Part shown: piece by piece, positions 24,038 to 30,718 of the stretch
Layout: each line of letters starts with the position of its first letter
How positions within the stretch are numbered: the stretch's first letter is position 1
Assembly: GCA_022801435.1 (NCBI GenBank)
Contig: JAAWSG010000018.1
Coordinates: forward strand, 1 to 39,388
Direction: 5' to 3'
Source of the DNA: Lawsonibacter sp.
GTDB taxonomy: Bacteria > Bacillota > Clostridia > Oscillospirales > Oscillospiraceae
Length of the DNA stretch: 39,388 bases
The notes under the pieces: model-generated
Database searches by the model: none
What the model was told of the DNA's origin: nothing
Seen by the model: only the letters and a program-made list of their open reading frames with translations
Position numbers and translations under genes: made by a program

Positions 24038-24544
24038 TTATACATAGTGCTCCCCGTGCCAACCGCTCTCGCCGCCGAGCCTGTACTCCACTCCGGCGAT
24101 CAGCCAGCCGTCCTCAAAAGGCTTTAGGGTGAAGCGGTAGCACGCTTCCCAGGATTTTTTGCAGGTAGTCTCCACGGTGGCTTTTTTGGCGCTCTTCATG
24201 GTAAAGATGACCTGTCCCTCCGGGTCCTCAAAGAGGGGATCGTACCGGGCCGGCTTGCCGCAGCTCCCCGCCGCGCCGTATTTCAGCAGGCCGGGGACGC
24301 ACCGGGGTTGGACCAGCTCCAAATACCGGCGGCGGTACTCCTCCCACAGGGCCGGGTCGTCCGGGTGTACCTGGTTTTTGGGGATGCCCAGCGCCGGTTT
24401 TTCCGCCTCCAGTGCCTGGAAGCGCTCCTGTATCTCCCGCTCCAGGTCGTTCCGCGCCCGCAGCAGCTCCAGCAGGGGCGGGACAAGCTCCTCCGCCATG
24501 GGCTGAAACTTTTCCGGGGTATCCTGAATGGTATAGGCGTTCAT
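24038..24544 (-). CDS. Hypothetical protein, NTF2-like fold (immunity-like)
   Basis: The 168-residue protein has no signal peptide or membrane helix. The N-terminal half is helical and charged (MAEELVPPLLELLRARNDLE). The C-terminal half reads like an NTF2-like cone: DPLFEDPEGQVIFTM, ATVETTCKKSWEACYRFTLK, EDGWLIAGVEYR. Proteins of this shape include immunity proteins of contact-dependent toxin systems, but the assignment is by eye and weak. ATG 24544 follows GGAGGAG by four to five bases. It is the third gene after the Ile T-box and lies directly before ileS. A 14-base dyad (24556-24569) just upstream closely matches the operator candidate of the protease operon. No toxin gene is in the window. 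Confidence 0.6.
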   Translation of the reverse strand: MNAYTIQDTPEKFQPMAEELVPPLLELLRARNDLEREIQERFQALEAEKPALGIPKNQVHPDDPALWEEYRRRYLELVQPRCVPGLLKYGAAGSCGKPARYDPLFEDPEGQVIFTMKSAKKATVETTCKKSWEACYRFTLKPFEDGWLIAGVEYRLGGESGWHGEHYV

Positions 24545-24555
24545 TATACTCCTCC

Positions 24556-24569
24556 TTGTATTGATACAT
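24556..24569. promoter_or_regulatory. Dyad TTGTATTGATACAT, operator candidate
   Basis: It differs at two of 14 positions from the perfect palindrome TTGTATCGATACAA at 28710-28723, and sits three bases upstream of the GGAGGAG ribosome site of the 24544 gene. No convincing promoter was found around it. Confidence 0.4.
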
Positions 24570-24655
24570 GGATAAGAATACGGTTCGTTTTGGACTCTGC
24601 CGGAAATCGGGACCTCCCAATTATGCGTGTCCCTACCTATCCGCGGTGTGTGGGT

Positions 24656-25678
24656 TCAGGTACACGCCCACTGGGCCAGCAGCTTGGAAAAATCCCGGTT
24701 TTTCAAATCCTCGGACCGGATGAGGAAGTTGACGGAGCCAAAGCCGCCCAGGTACAGGTCCATATCCTCCAGAGAGTCCAGGCTGCCGTCATCGTCGTCC
24801 AGCTGGAAGAGGAGGGTGTCCCAGGCGGTCTGGGCCAGGGCCTGCCGCACCTGCTCGGGGGAGATGCTGTACTGTTTCAAAGACTCCTCGCTCATGCCCC
24901 GGTAGGGATTTTCCCGGGGGTCGCACTGGTAGTACCGGGGGTGGCCGCCGATCTTGCAGCCGCCCCGCTGTGTCTGTTTCTCCAGCCGGTCCAGGGCCTC
25001 CCGCTCCTCGGGGACGTCGGAGCGCATCTGGTAGGGGTTGAACTCCTCCGGGTCCGCGCCTGGCAGTCGGGCCTCCAGGGCGGCGCAAAACAGCTCCTGG
25101 AAGAGGTACTCCTCGTCCCCCGCCCCCTCCTCCTCCGGGGGGAGGAAGGTGAGTTTCAGGGGCACGTTGGGACAGCGCCACAAATCGGTGTCCCCCCTTG
25201 CGATCTCCTCCAGGTCGAACTTGTGAGGGGTGCGGGGCATATTTTCCTTGCTGGCCTCCTCCCAGGGGACCGCCATCTTGACCGCACACTCCTCCATCGT
25301 GACAGTGCCGTCCACATCCGGATACCAGGCGGTTTTCCAGTCCTCCTGGGGCGTGCCCTCCCCCGAGTCCTCCCCGCACAGGCCAAAGTCGTCCAGGCCC
25401 ATGTCGGAGAGGAAAATCTGCAAGATGCCCTCTTGGGGAAAGCCTTCCAGCCGTGGCATCTGGGCAAAATTGATCTGGGCGCACAGCCACAGCTGGTTCC
25501 CGTCCTCATCGGTGGGGATTTGTCCCGCCCGGGGCACATAGGGGACGCCTCCCAAATGGCTGTCCGTCACCCCGAAAGGCTCCCGGCTCAGGCGGAGGCG
25601 GCACACCGGGCGCAGGCTCTCCCGCTGGACCTGGTCCACAAGCTCTTGATACAGCTGAATTTTTTCCAGATTGGTCAT
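24656..25678 (-). CDS. YwqG-family (DUF1963) protein
   Basis: The 340-residue cytosolic protein has the YwqG pattern: HLGGVPYVPRAGQIPTDEDG, NQLWLCAQINFAQMPRLEGF, PQEGILQIFLSDMG, then a long acidic middle and an ending KLGGHPRYYQCDP-like block (here KIGGHPRYYQCDPRENPYRG). The last residues give LLFQLDDDDG and FGSVNFLIRSEDL, again typical. B. subtilis ywqG lies beside the ywqJ/ywqK LXG toxin-antitoxin genes, and DUF1963 proteins are often near toxin-immunity loci, but their function is unresolved. ATG 25678 follows GGAGGT, and the upstream gene's stop overlaps it by four bases, so translation is coupled. It is the second gene after the Ile T-box. Confidence 0.88.
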   Translation of the reverse strand: MTNLEKIQLYQELVDQVQRESLRPVCRLRLSREPFGVTDSHLGGVPYVPRAGQIPTDEDGNQLWLCAQINFAQMPRLEGFPQEGILQIFLSDMGLDDFGLCGEDSGEGTPQEDWKTAWYPDVDGTVTMEECAVKMAVPWEEASKENMPRTPHKFDLEEIARGDTDLWRCPNVPLKLTFLPPEEEGAGDEEYLFQELFCAALEARLPGADPEEFNPYQMRSDVPEEREALDRLEKQTQRGGCKIGGHPRYYQCDPRENPYRGMSEESLKQYSISPEQVRQALAQTAWDTLLFQLDDDDGSLDSLEDMDLYLGGFGSVNFLIRSEDLKNRDFSKLLAQWACT

Positions 25679-26562
25679 GGCAATACCTCCGACAGGTTTT
25701 TGACCTCCACAAGCACGTGCTTGGCGTCGTACCGGGGACACTGGTCCAGCTTCACCTTCTGGGCAAACTCGGCAAAGGAGAGGTAGCCCAAGGTGTCCGC
25801 CTTCATCTCGCCGTTCTCCTCCCACACCCGGTTGAGGGACACCCGCCAGTCTGTGACCTGCTCCGTGGTCAGGTCGAACCCCTGGAGCAGAACGGAGTAC
25901 AGCGGGGGCACAAAGGGCTCCAGGGGGAGGATGGAGGGGACCTCCTCGGTGATGGCGTACACCCCCAAAACATCCGTGCCGTTCTTGTGCCGGAAGAAGT
26001 TGGGCTTGGCGTAGTACCAGTCCCCGGTCTGCTTCTGGGTCAGGAAGCGTTGGAAAAAGTCCAGGTCGCCGGTGCTCAGCCGCTCCAGGGTCTCCTCCTC
26101 CAGGCAGAGGGGGTACACCGCCCCGGTGAGGACCCCGTCGCCGTCCTCCTTCCACCGCTCGGCCATAGCCTTGAGGAATCCCGCACAGCCCTTCCGCTGG
26201 TCCTCCATCAGCCGTGGGATGTCCCCCAGACGGTGGTTCTCCCCGTCCTGGGTGAAGCGGTCTGTCTTCCAGAAGCGGCAGAGGGACTCCACCAGCCCAT
26301 AGAAGATCTCCAGGTCCCGGGGAGTGCAGGGGAGGGTCTGACGGAGATAGGCCCGCTCCTTCTCCCCGGGAGCGGCCTGGAGATAGCAGCCCCGGCCAGG
26401 CTGGACCGGGTCGCAGAGCACCCGTCCGTCCGAGGCCGGACCCGGGTCCAGCACGCCGGCCTGGTTCCAGTGCCCCATCCGCAGTCCGGCGGGGGACAGC
26501 TCCGCCTCGGTGAGGGGTTTTTTGAACAGTCCTTTTTGCGTGATGACAATTTCGATGGCCAT
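25675..26562 (-). CDS. DUF4299-like protein
   Basis: The 295-residue protein starts MAIEIVITQKGLFKKPLTEA and ends with LGYLSFAEFAQKVKLDQCPR then KHVLVEVKNL. It looks like the DUF4299 group of Firmicutes, but recognition is tentative and no catalytic motif stands out. There is no signal peptide or membrane segment. ATG 26562 follows AAAGGAG by nine bases; an in-frame extension to 26673 would run through the T-box terminator and is rejected. It is the first gene after the T-box leader and overlaps the YwqG-like gene by four bases. Pairing of these two may mean a joint role, perhaps immunity-like; this is inference from context only. Confidence 0.75.
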   Translation of the reverse strand: MAIEIVITQKGLFKKPLTEAELSPAGLRMGHWNQAGVLDPGPASDGRVLCDPVQPGRGCYLQAAPGEKERAYLRQTLPCTPRDLEIFYGLVESLCRFWKTDRFTQDGENHRLGDIPRLMEDQRKGCAGFLKAMAERWKEDGDGVLTGAVYPLCLEEETLERLSTGDLDFFQRFLTQKQTGDWYYAKPNFFRHKNGTDVLGVYAITEEVPSILPLEPFVPPLYSVLLQGFDLTTEQVTDWRVSLNRVWEENGEMKADTLGYLSFAEFAQKVKLDQCPRYDAKHVLVEVKNLSEVLP

Positions 26563-26579
26563 ACGCGTCCGCTCCTTTC

Positions 26580-26831
26580 TAAAATAAAAGCGCCTCTGCC
26601 TCCACAAAGAGACAAAGGCGCGAAACCTCTGCGGTACCACTCTTCTTGCCGGCGAGAAAAACCGGCCACTCAAATGCTGCCCTGTAACGGAGGCGTCCGG
26701 AGGGGCCTACTGCCTGTTCGGCTCCCCTGCTCCAAGGTGATGTTCGCCGCCCCCTCCCGTCCGCCTTGCACCAAACGGCGGCTCTCTGCGCGTCTCAGAG
26801 GCGGGTACTTGTCCTTTTCCACGCATGTAAC
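26580..26831 (-). promoter_or_regulatory. T-box riboswitch with isoleucine (ATC) specifier
   Basis: On the minus strand the leader shows stem I landmarks in order: GACAAGTACC, AGAGAGCC (26780-26787), GGTGCAAG (26765-26772), then GAAC-ATC-ACC with the specifier ATC at 26739-26741, and CCTTGGAGC. The T-box AGAGTGGTACCGC (26631-26643) follows, then the terminator GCGCCT (26616-26621 arm) with AGGCGC (26590-26595 arm) and TTTTATTTT. Uncharged tRNA-Ile should cause read-through. ileS is the fourth gene of the transcript. Confidence 0.93.
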
Positions 26832-26837
26832 GCCCCT

Positions 26838-26866
26838 ATCTTATCCGTTTTTCCCCGCCTTGTCAA
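26838..26866 (-). promoter_or_regulatory. Promoter of the T-box transcript
   Basis: Minus-strand perfect -35 TTGACA (26861-26866) and -10 TAAGAT (26838-26843), spacer 17. The -35 overlaps the stop codon of the 26863 gene, so no terminator separates the protease operon from this leader. Confidence 0.88.
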
Positions 26867-27555
26867 GAGTCAAGGGGCACATAAATCCAATAAAGTTTGT
26901 CGGCATAGCCGGCATAGAGCAGGTCGGGATTCCTGCCGTCTCGGTAGACCTCCGCCGGCTCCCAAAAGGTGTTGGATTGAAGCTCCTGGGATACGAACAT
27001 GTCATAGCCGATAAAATTGGTGCTGCCGATAAAAGCTGCGCCCTCGGGGATTTCATCTACTGTAATGTCCGTTCCGTAGCGCTCATCATACTTGGGGGAG
27101 TCCTCATAGGAAACTGAGGTCAGGGAGATGTAGGTGGTCCCGTTGTGATACAGGTAGTCCCTCATTGCCTCGCTTGTGGCGTAGCGCGTGGGGGTAGCAC
27201 CCGTCTCCACGTAGATGATTTGAGGAAGCTTTTCGTTTCCATATAGTTCCGTGCCCACGCTGAGTCCATAGGCCTGAAAGTTTTCCGTCGGGGTATCGGC
27301 CACCGTAGACTGTACCTCTCCAATACAGGTGAAATTGTGGTGAGAGGAGTCGTAGTCCGGGTTAACTGGAGGCTTTGACGACATCCAATAGATTTGGCCG
27401 TTCACCATGAGATGGGGACGCATCGTTGCCGGGAAAAAGAAATCGTCGTCTTTTTCCCGTGTGAGGAAAACGCAGAGGAGGGCGAGGGCGATACATACAA
27501 TGCCACCAAATAAAAATATACGTCCCTTATAACTGTTAAATTTACCTGATTTCAT
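26863..27555 (-). CDS. Membrane-anchored hypothetical partner of the C47-like protease
   Basis: I do not recognise this 230-residue protein. A basic start (MKSGKFNSYKGR) and one hydrophobic helix (about 13-31, IFLFGGIVCIALALLCVFL) suggest an N-in anchor with about 195 residues outside the cell. The outer part may hold two similar beta-rich units: CIGEVQSTVADTPTENFQAY with GTELYGNEKLPQIIYVE, and FIGSTNFIGYDMFVSQELQS with PAEVYRDGRNPDLLYAGYAD. Its ATG shares one base with the protease stop (TAATG), and there is no ribosome site, so it is made by translational coupling. The order protease then small partner recalls staphopain-staphostatin operons, but the sequence is not staphostatin-like and location differs. 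It could be an inhibitor, immunity protein, activator or substrate. Confidence 0.7.
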   Translation of the reverse strand: MKSGKFNSYKGRIFLFGGIVCIALALLCVFLTREKDDDFFFPATMRPHLMVNGQIYWMSSKPPVNPDYDSSHHNFTCIGEVQSTVADTPTENFQAYGLSVGTELYGNEKLPQIIYVETGATPTRYATSEAMRDYLYHNGTTYISLTSVSYEDSPKYDERYGTDITVDEIPEGAAFIGSTNFIGYDMFVSQELQSNTFWEPAEVYRDGRNPDLLYAGYADKLYWIYVPLDS

Positions 27556-28661
27556 TAGTAATTGTTATACCAGTATAGAGCAAGTGAATAATGGAAAACT
27601 ACGCGGTCTGGTCGTTCCACAATATAGTTGTTTAAGTCAATAACAGTTTCAAAGAATGGATTCCAAGGATTCCAAATAGTAACAGTTCCTCTCACATCTT
27701 CATATCCAAGTGCAACAAGGGCATGTCCACTGATAGCTGCTAAATCGTTCATAGCTAAGATTAGGGGACGATTGTTATTAATTTCTGATACAAGTTTAGT
27801 ATAAAAACTATTGTAATCTGGCCAGCGTTCGGACTCTTTAGTGTGTATGTTATATCTAGTATTCATATATGAACGGAGCTTATGGAAGTCGAATACTGTT
27901 CTGTCTGTGAAATCCTCCCCCTCGACCCCATAGTTTTCTATCATCACATTCAAGGCATTCTTGTTTACACCTCTATACCGTAAAACCATTGCCGTAGCAT
28001 AAGCGAGACACCAGTTATTCGCTCCTTGGGTCTCTGAAATGCTCATAGGTAGAATTTTACTTGTTCTTGAAGAAGGCGCTAATTGAATTTGATCAAAGGG
28101 AACACAATTTACAGTTTCCAATTCGCTTTCCGCAGATATGGTATATGTGGTGTCAATTTCTGTGGAAACTGGGATAGTGAATACTTCTTTTTTATCATTA
28201 GCGAGTTTGAATATAACTGATGAAGAATCACTATCTTTACCTTCAAATGTGATTCTCAAGGGATTTGAAATAGTTGTCATTTTAGCTATTTCATTTAAGT
28301 CCTCTGCAAGAAACGGTGATACCACACCTGTAAGCTCTCCAGTGGAACCTAAATAGACACGGAAAGTTAAAACAATTTTGTGGTTCGAGTATATAGGGAA
28401 GTAGTAAATATCAGATTTTTGGGAGCTAAATGTAAAGGGTCTTCCCAAAGAAGCGTTTGAGAGATTGTATCCAGCTAGTATATCACCTACAATCTCTTTC
28501 GCATAATCTATATATTGCTCTGGGCATTGTTTCGAGAGAATATAAAGTTGCTGAATTGAGGTTGAATCATTGCTATTGACATTGACTGCAAGGACGGTCT
28601 GATTAGTTGTAAACAAAAGAACCAGTGCTAAAAACATAGAAGTAATTCGTTTGATTTTCAT
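27555..28661 (-). CDS. Secreted staphopain-like cysteine protease (peptidase C47 type)
   Basis: The 368-residue preproprotein has a signal peptide (MKIKRITSMFLALVLLFTTN, cleavage near LA-VN at 25-26) and a propeptide-like region to about residue 208. The papain-fold domain has Gln212, six residues before Cys218 in ETQGANNWCLAYATAMVLRY, His313 in SGHALVALGYED and Asn331 in IWNPWNPF. The NNWC...GHA...WNPW pattern and the size match staphopains (clan CA, C47) best; C39-like bacterial proteases are the alternative. ATG 28661 follows GGAGG by seven bases. A consensus promoter and a perfect palindrome lie upstream. Base composition is strikingly AT-rich (21 of 60 bases G+C at 28081-28140, against 38 of 60 at 13261-13320), so it was probably acquired by transfer. 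Confidence 0.85.
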   Translation of the reverse strand: MKIKRITSMFLALVLLFTTNQTVLAVNVNSNDSTSIQQLYILSKQCPEQYIDYAKEIVGDILAGYNLSNASLGRPFTFSSQKSDIYYFPIYSNHKIVLTFRVYLGSTGELTGVVSPFLAEDLNEIAKMTTISNPLRITFEGKDSDSSSVIFKLANDKKEVFTIPVSTEIDTTYTISAESELETVNCVPFDQIQLAPSSRTSKILPMSISETQGANNWCLAYATAMVLRYRGVNKNALNVMIENYGVEGEDFTDRTVFDFHKLRSYMNTRYNIHTKESERWPDYNSFYTKLVSEINNNRPLILAMNDLAAISGHALVALGYEDVRGTVTIWNPWNPFFETVIDLNNYIVERPDRVVFHYSLALYWYNNY

Positions 28662-28709
28662 AGTACGTCCTCCATTCAAATTGTGAATTGTATATATTGC
28701 TCAACTGCC

Positions 28710-28723
28710 TTGTATCGATACAA
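28710..28723. promoter_or_regulatory. Perfect palindrome TTGTATCGATACAA at the start site
   Basis: A 14-base perfect palindrome placed four bases past the -10, so it would cover the transcription start, the position of a repressor site. A near copy lies at 24556-24569. The regulator is not identified. Confidence 0.6.
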
Positions 28724-28727
28724 CTAA

Positions 28728-28756
28728 ATTTTATCAGATTATCAAGGAAATGTCAA
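28728..28756 (-). promoter_or_regulatory. Promoter of the protease operon
   Basis: Minus-strand perfect -35 TTGACA (28751-28756) and -10 TAAAAT (28728-28733), spacer 17, about 67 bases before the ATG at 28661. Confidence 0.85.
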
Positions 28757-28799
28757 TGTAAAAATTGTTAATGCGAGACATGCGATTTATTCAGTATTA

Positions 28800-28845
28800 A
28801 ATAAAAAGCGCCTCTGCTCCCTTTCGTTAAGAGAGAACAGAGACG
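28800..28845 (-). terminator. Terminator upstream of the protease promoter
   Basis: CGCCTCTGCTCCCT (28809-28822) pairs with AGAGAACAGAGACG (28832-28845) with several G-U pairs; the minus strand continues GCTTTTTATTT. It shares AAAAGCGCCTCTGC with the T-box terminator at 26587-26600. It would stop transcripts from the thiN side. Confidence 0.72.
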
Positions 28846-28847
28846 GA

Positions 28848-28893
28848 TTATTTATATTTCTTTACCCAGAGATTAGGGAGCAGGCGGTAATAA
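28848..28893 (-). pseudogene. Relic of a second thiN 3' end
   Basis: The minus strand encodes YRLLPNLWVKKYK and a stop, matching the intact ThiN ending YRLLPDLWVEKGEK. Over TACCGCC to GGGTAAAG every difference from thiN (29105-29140 region) is a G-to-A or C-to-T change on the coding strand. Sequence further upstream does not align. It looks like the end of a thiN copy from an AT-richer relative or a decayed duplicate. Confidence 0.65.
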
Positions 28894-29034
28894 TATTGAG
28901 ACAAAATATTGCGCTACAATGTGCGAACGCTCCAAATTTGCTCCAACGCCTCTTTTTAGTATACCAATTCTGGGCTTCGGTATCTGAAACTTGCAACAGA
29001 ACATGGGGGCAGGTTCATAAAAGCAGCACTTGAG

Positions 29035-29059
29035 ATTTTCCACTCAGTGCGTGGAAAAT
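29035..29059. other. 9-bp perfect hairpin after thiN
   Basis: ATTTTCCAC (29035-29043), 7-base loop, GTGGAAAAT (29051-29059), 16 bases past the thiN stop. There is no long T-run on the minus strand, so it is at best a weak terminator or 3' stabiliser. Confidence 0.45.
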
Positions 29060-29074
29060 GTTTGGGGGTGTTTT

Positions 29075-29776
29075 TTAGGAGGGCATCAGGCTGATTTTTT
29101 CTCCCTTCTCCACCCAGAGGTCGGGGAGCAGGCGGTAAAAGTTCCCTCTGTCCTCCCAAATCAGGAGCAGGCTGCCCTCCGCCACCGAAACCTGGGCGGG
29201 CTGACCCAGAAACCGGTTGCTCACCCCCAGGGGAAGATCCCCGGTGAGGGTGTGGCCCTCCAGCGGGTATTTCAGCCCCCGCAGAGTCACCCCCTGGGCC
29301 GTGCCGCTGTTGCAGAAGATGGAGAGGGTCCCCTGAATCTCCCGGGGGAAGGTGAGCCGTCCCCCGTCCCGAATGGCGGTGGCGGCGGTCTTCTCCCCGG
29401 CCAGGAACCCCTGGGCTCCCTGGCGGGCCAGCCAGTCCAGCAGCTGCAAATTGCCCAAGGTGTGCTCCAGCCGGCCCCCCACCCCTCCCAGCAGCACAAA
29501 CCGCCGGTAGCCCAGCTCCAGCCCCTTGCGCAGGGCGAAGAGCATATCGGTGTCGTCCTTCTCAGCGGGCAGCTGGATGACGTTGGGGTGGTGGGGGCGG
29601 TGGCCTAGGGAGTCGAAATCCCCCACCGCCAGGTCGGGCATGACCCCGTAGGCGGCCAGGGAGTCGAACCCCCGGTCGGCAGCGATGACGTAGTCCCCCG
29701 GGGCGGGGTAGGGCCGCAGAGAGGGGGTGAGGGACATTGCGCCCGCGATATAACAGATACTGGACGGCCTGCGCAT
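29075..29776 (-). CDS. thiN: Thiamine pyrophosphokinase
   Basis: The 233-residue enzyme transfers pyrophosphate from ATP to thiamine, giving thiamine pyrophosphate in the cytosol. Family marks are AADRGFDSL (32-40), PDLAVGDFDSLG with the two acidic residues Asp53 and Asp55, EKDDTDMLFAL (72-82) and GGRLEHTLGNLQLL (100-113). The C-terminal TPK B1-binding domain ends YRLLPDLWVEKGEK. ATG 29776 lies ten bases after AAAGGAG; a longer in-frame start at 29935 would cover the promoter and is rejected. B. subtilis thiN lies downstream of rsgA and rpe; here the neighbours differ. A relic of its 3' end is repeated 230 bases downstream, beside the AT-rich protease cassette. Confidence 0.95.
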   Translation of the reverse strand: MRRPSSICYIAGAMSLTPSLRPYPAPGDYVIAADRGFDSLAAYGVMPDLAVGDFDSLGHRPHHPNVIQLPAEKDDTDMLFALRKGLELGYRRFVLLGGVGGRLEHTLGNLQLLDWLARQGAQGFLAGEKTAATAIRDGGRLTFPREIQGTLSIFCNSGTAQGVTLRGLKYPLEGHTLTGDLPLGVSNRFLGQPAQVSVAEGSLLLIWEDRGNFYRLLPDLWVEKGEKISLMPS

Positions 29777-29834
29777 GGGGACAGAACTCCTTTCCGCGCT
29801 CCCTCCGGGTGGCCGGGGGAGGATTTTGGATTCA

Positions 29835-29863
29835 TTATACTGGAAACCGCTGGATGTGTCAAC
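29835..29863 (-). promoter_or_regulatory. Consensus promoter of thiN
   Basis: Minus-strand TTGACA (29858-29863) and TATAAT (29835-29840), spacer 17, both perfect. No THI-box was recognised in the short leader. Confidence 0.92.
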
Positions 29864-29896
29864 AAGGAGGTTTTTTCCGCGGACAGAGAAAAAAGC

Positions 29897-29925
29897 TTGA
29901 AGCGGGGCGGAAAATCTGATACAAT
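29897..29925 (+). promoter_or_regulatory. Promoter of the CAP-domain gene
   Basis: -35 TTGAAG (29897-29902) and -10 TACAAT (29920-29925), spacer 17, 40 bases before the ATG and divergent from the thiN promoter. Confidence 0.75.
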
Positions 29926-29964
29926 ACAGAGCCATAGAACCGGGCGAAGAGGAGGCATCCTGCC

Positions 29965-30552
29965 ATGAAACACGGGAAAAAGAGGGGATTTTTTGGGGCG
30001 CTCCTGCTGGCGGCGGTCTGCGGGGCGGTTCTGCTGTCCGGACCCCGGACCGCGCTGCTGGAGAATGAGAAGGAATGGGACATCCCGGACGGGCGGGTCC
30101 CGCTGTCCGGGCTCCCGGAGGCCGGCGGGGAGGACGCGGACTGGCGGGAGGGGCTGGAAGAGACCGAGATCACCCAGGTGGAGGAGGTGCTCCGGCTGGT
30201 CAACGAGGAGCGGGTCCAGGCGGGGCTGGAGGAGCTGGAGCTGGACCCCGCTCTGTGCGCGGCGGCCCAGGTACGGGCGGAGGAGTGTGTGGGCAGCTTC
30301 AGCCACACCCGCCCGGACGGCAGCTCCTATCGGACCGCCCTGAGCGAGCAGGGGGTGGAGAAAAGCTATGTGGGGGAGAATGTGGCCACCGGCTACCCCG
30401 ACGCCCGGCGGGTGGTGGAGGGCTGGATGGAGTCGGAGGGCCACCGGGCGAACATCCTCAACGCCAGCTGCTGCCGCATCGGAATCGGCCTGGAGGAGAA
30501 CGCCGGGAACCGCTACCGGGGGTACGCCTGGTGTCAGCTGTTTACCGACTAA
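29965..30552 (+). CDS. Exported CAP (SCP/PR1) domain protein
   Basis: The 195-residue protein has a basic start and hydrophobic segment (KKRGFFGALLLAAVCGAVLL, about 6-25), so it is exported or membrane-anchored. The CAP domain occupies about 70-193: EVLRLVNEERVQAGLEELEL, CVGSFSHTRPDGSSYRTALS with the conserved histidine, YVGENVATGYPD, VEGWMESEGHRANILNA, and a final YAWCQLF. Bacterial CAP proteins with this HxxR-GEN-GHR set include B. subtilis YkwD and spore-coat SafA-associated types; the biochemical role is unclear. ATG 29965 follows GAGGAGG by nine bases. It is monocistronic, with a promoter and terminator of its own. Confidence 0.93.
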   Translation: MKHGKKRGFFGALLLAAVCGAVLLSGPRTALLENEKEWDIPDGRVPLSGLPEAGGEDADWREGLEETEITQVEEVLRLVNEERVQAGLEELELDPALCAAAQVRAEECVGSFSHTRPDGSSYRTALSEQGVEKSYVGENVATGYPDARRVVEGWMESEGHRANILNASCCRIGIGLEENAGNRYRGYAWCQLFTD

Positions 30553-30568
30553 AAACCCCTTTTGTTCT

Positions 30569-30602
30569 GCCCCGCCCCGTTCTGTTGGGCGGGGCGGTTT
30601 TT
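30569..30602 (+). terminator. Terminator after the CAP-domain gene
   Basis: GCCCCGCCC (30569-30577) with GGGCGGGGC (30587-30595), perfect 9 bp, then GG and a five-T run. Confidence 0.88.
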
Positions 30603-30617
30603 GACGGGGAATTTTCA

Positions 30618-30646
30618 TTGTCATTTTGGGAAAAAGGATGTATAAT
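30618..30646 (+). promoter_or_regulatory. Promoter of the cytidylate kinase-like operon
   Basis: -35 TTGTCA (30618-30623) and -10 TATAAT (30641-30646), spacer 17. It heads the 30719-33079 genes. Confidence 0.82.
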
Positions 30647-30718
30647 GGAGGTGAGGAGAGGAAAACGGCCCCTCTCAGAGAGGAAACAACAGGCCGACGT
30701 GTTTCAGGAGGTGCGCAT

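Larger units (their letters stand above)
28662..29074. other. 413-base AT-rich spacer with promoter, terminator and thiN relic
   Basis: From low to high coordinates it holds the palindrome 28710-28723, the protease promoter 28728-28756, a minus-strand terminator 28800-28845, a relic of a thiN 3' end 28848-28893, and a hairpin 29035-29059 near the intact thiN stop. Nothing was recognised in 28894-29034. Confidence 0.6.

Noticed and set aside
28860-28900. Degenerate T-box upstream of the protease gene (GCGGTA resembling the T-box core)
   Set aside because: The same bases align far better with the thiN 3' end, and no stem I landmarks are present upstream.
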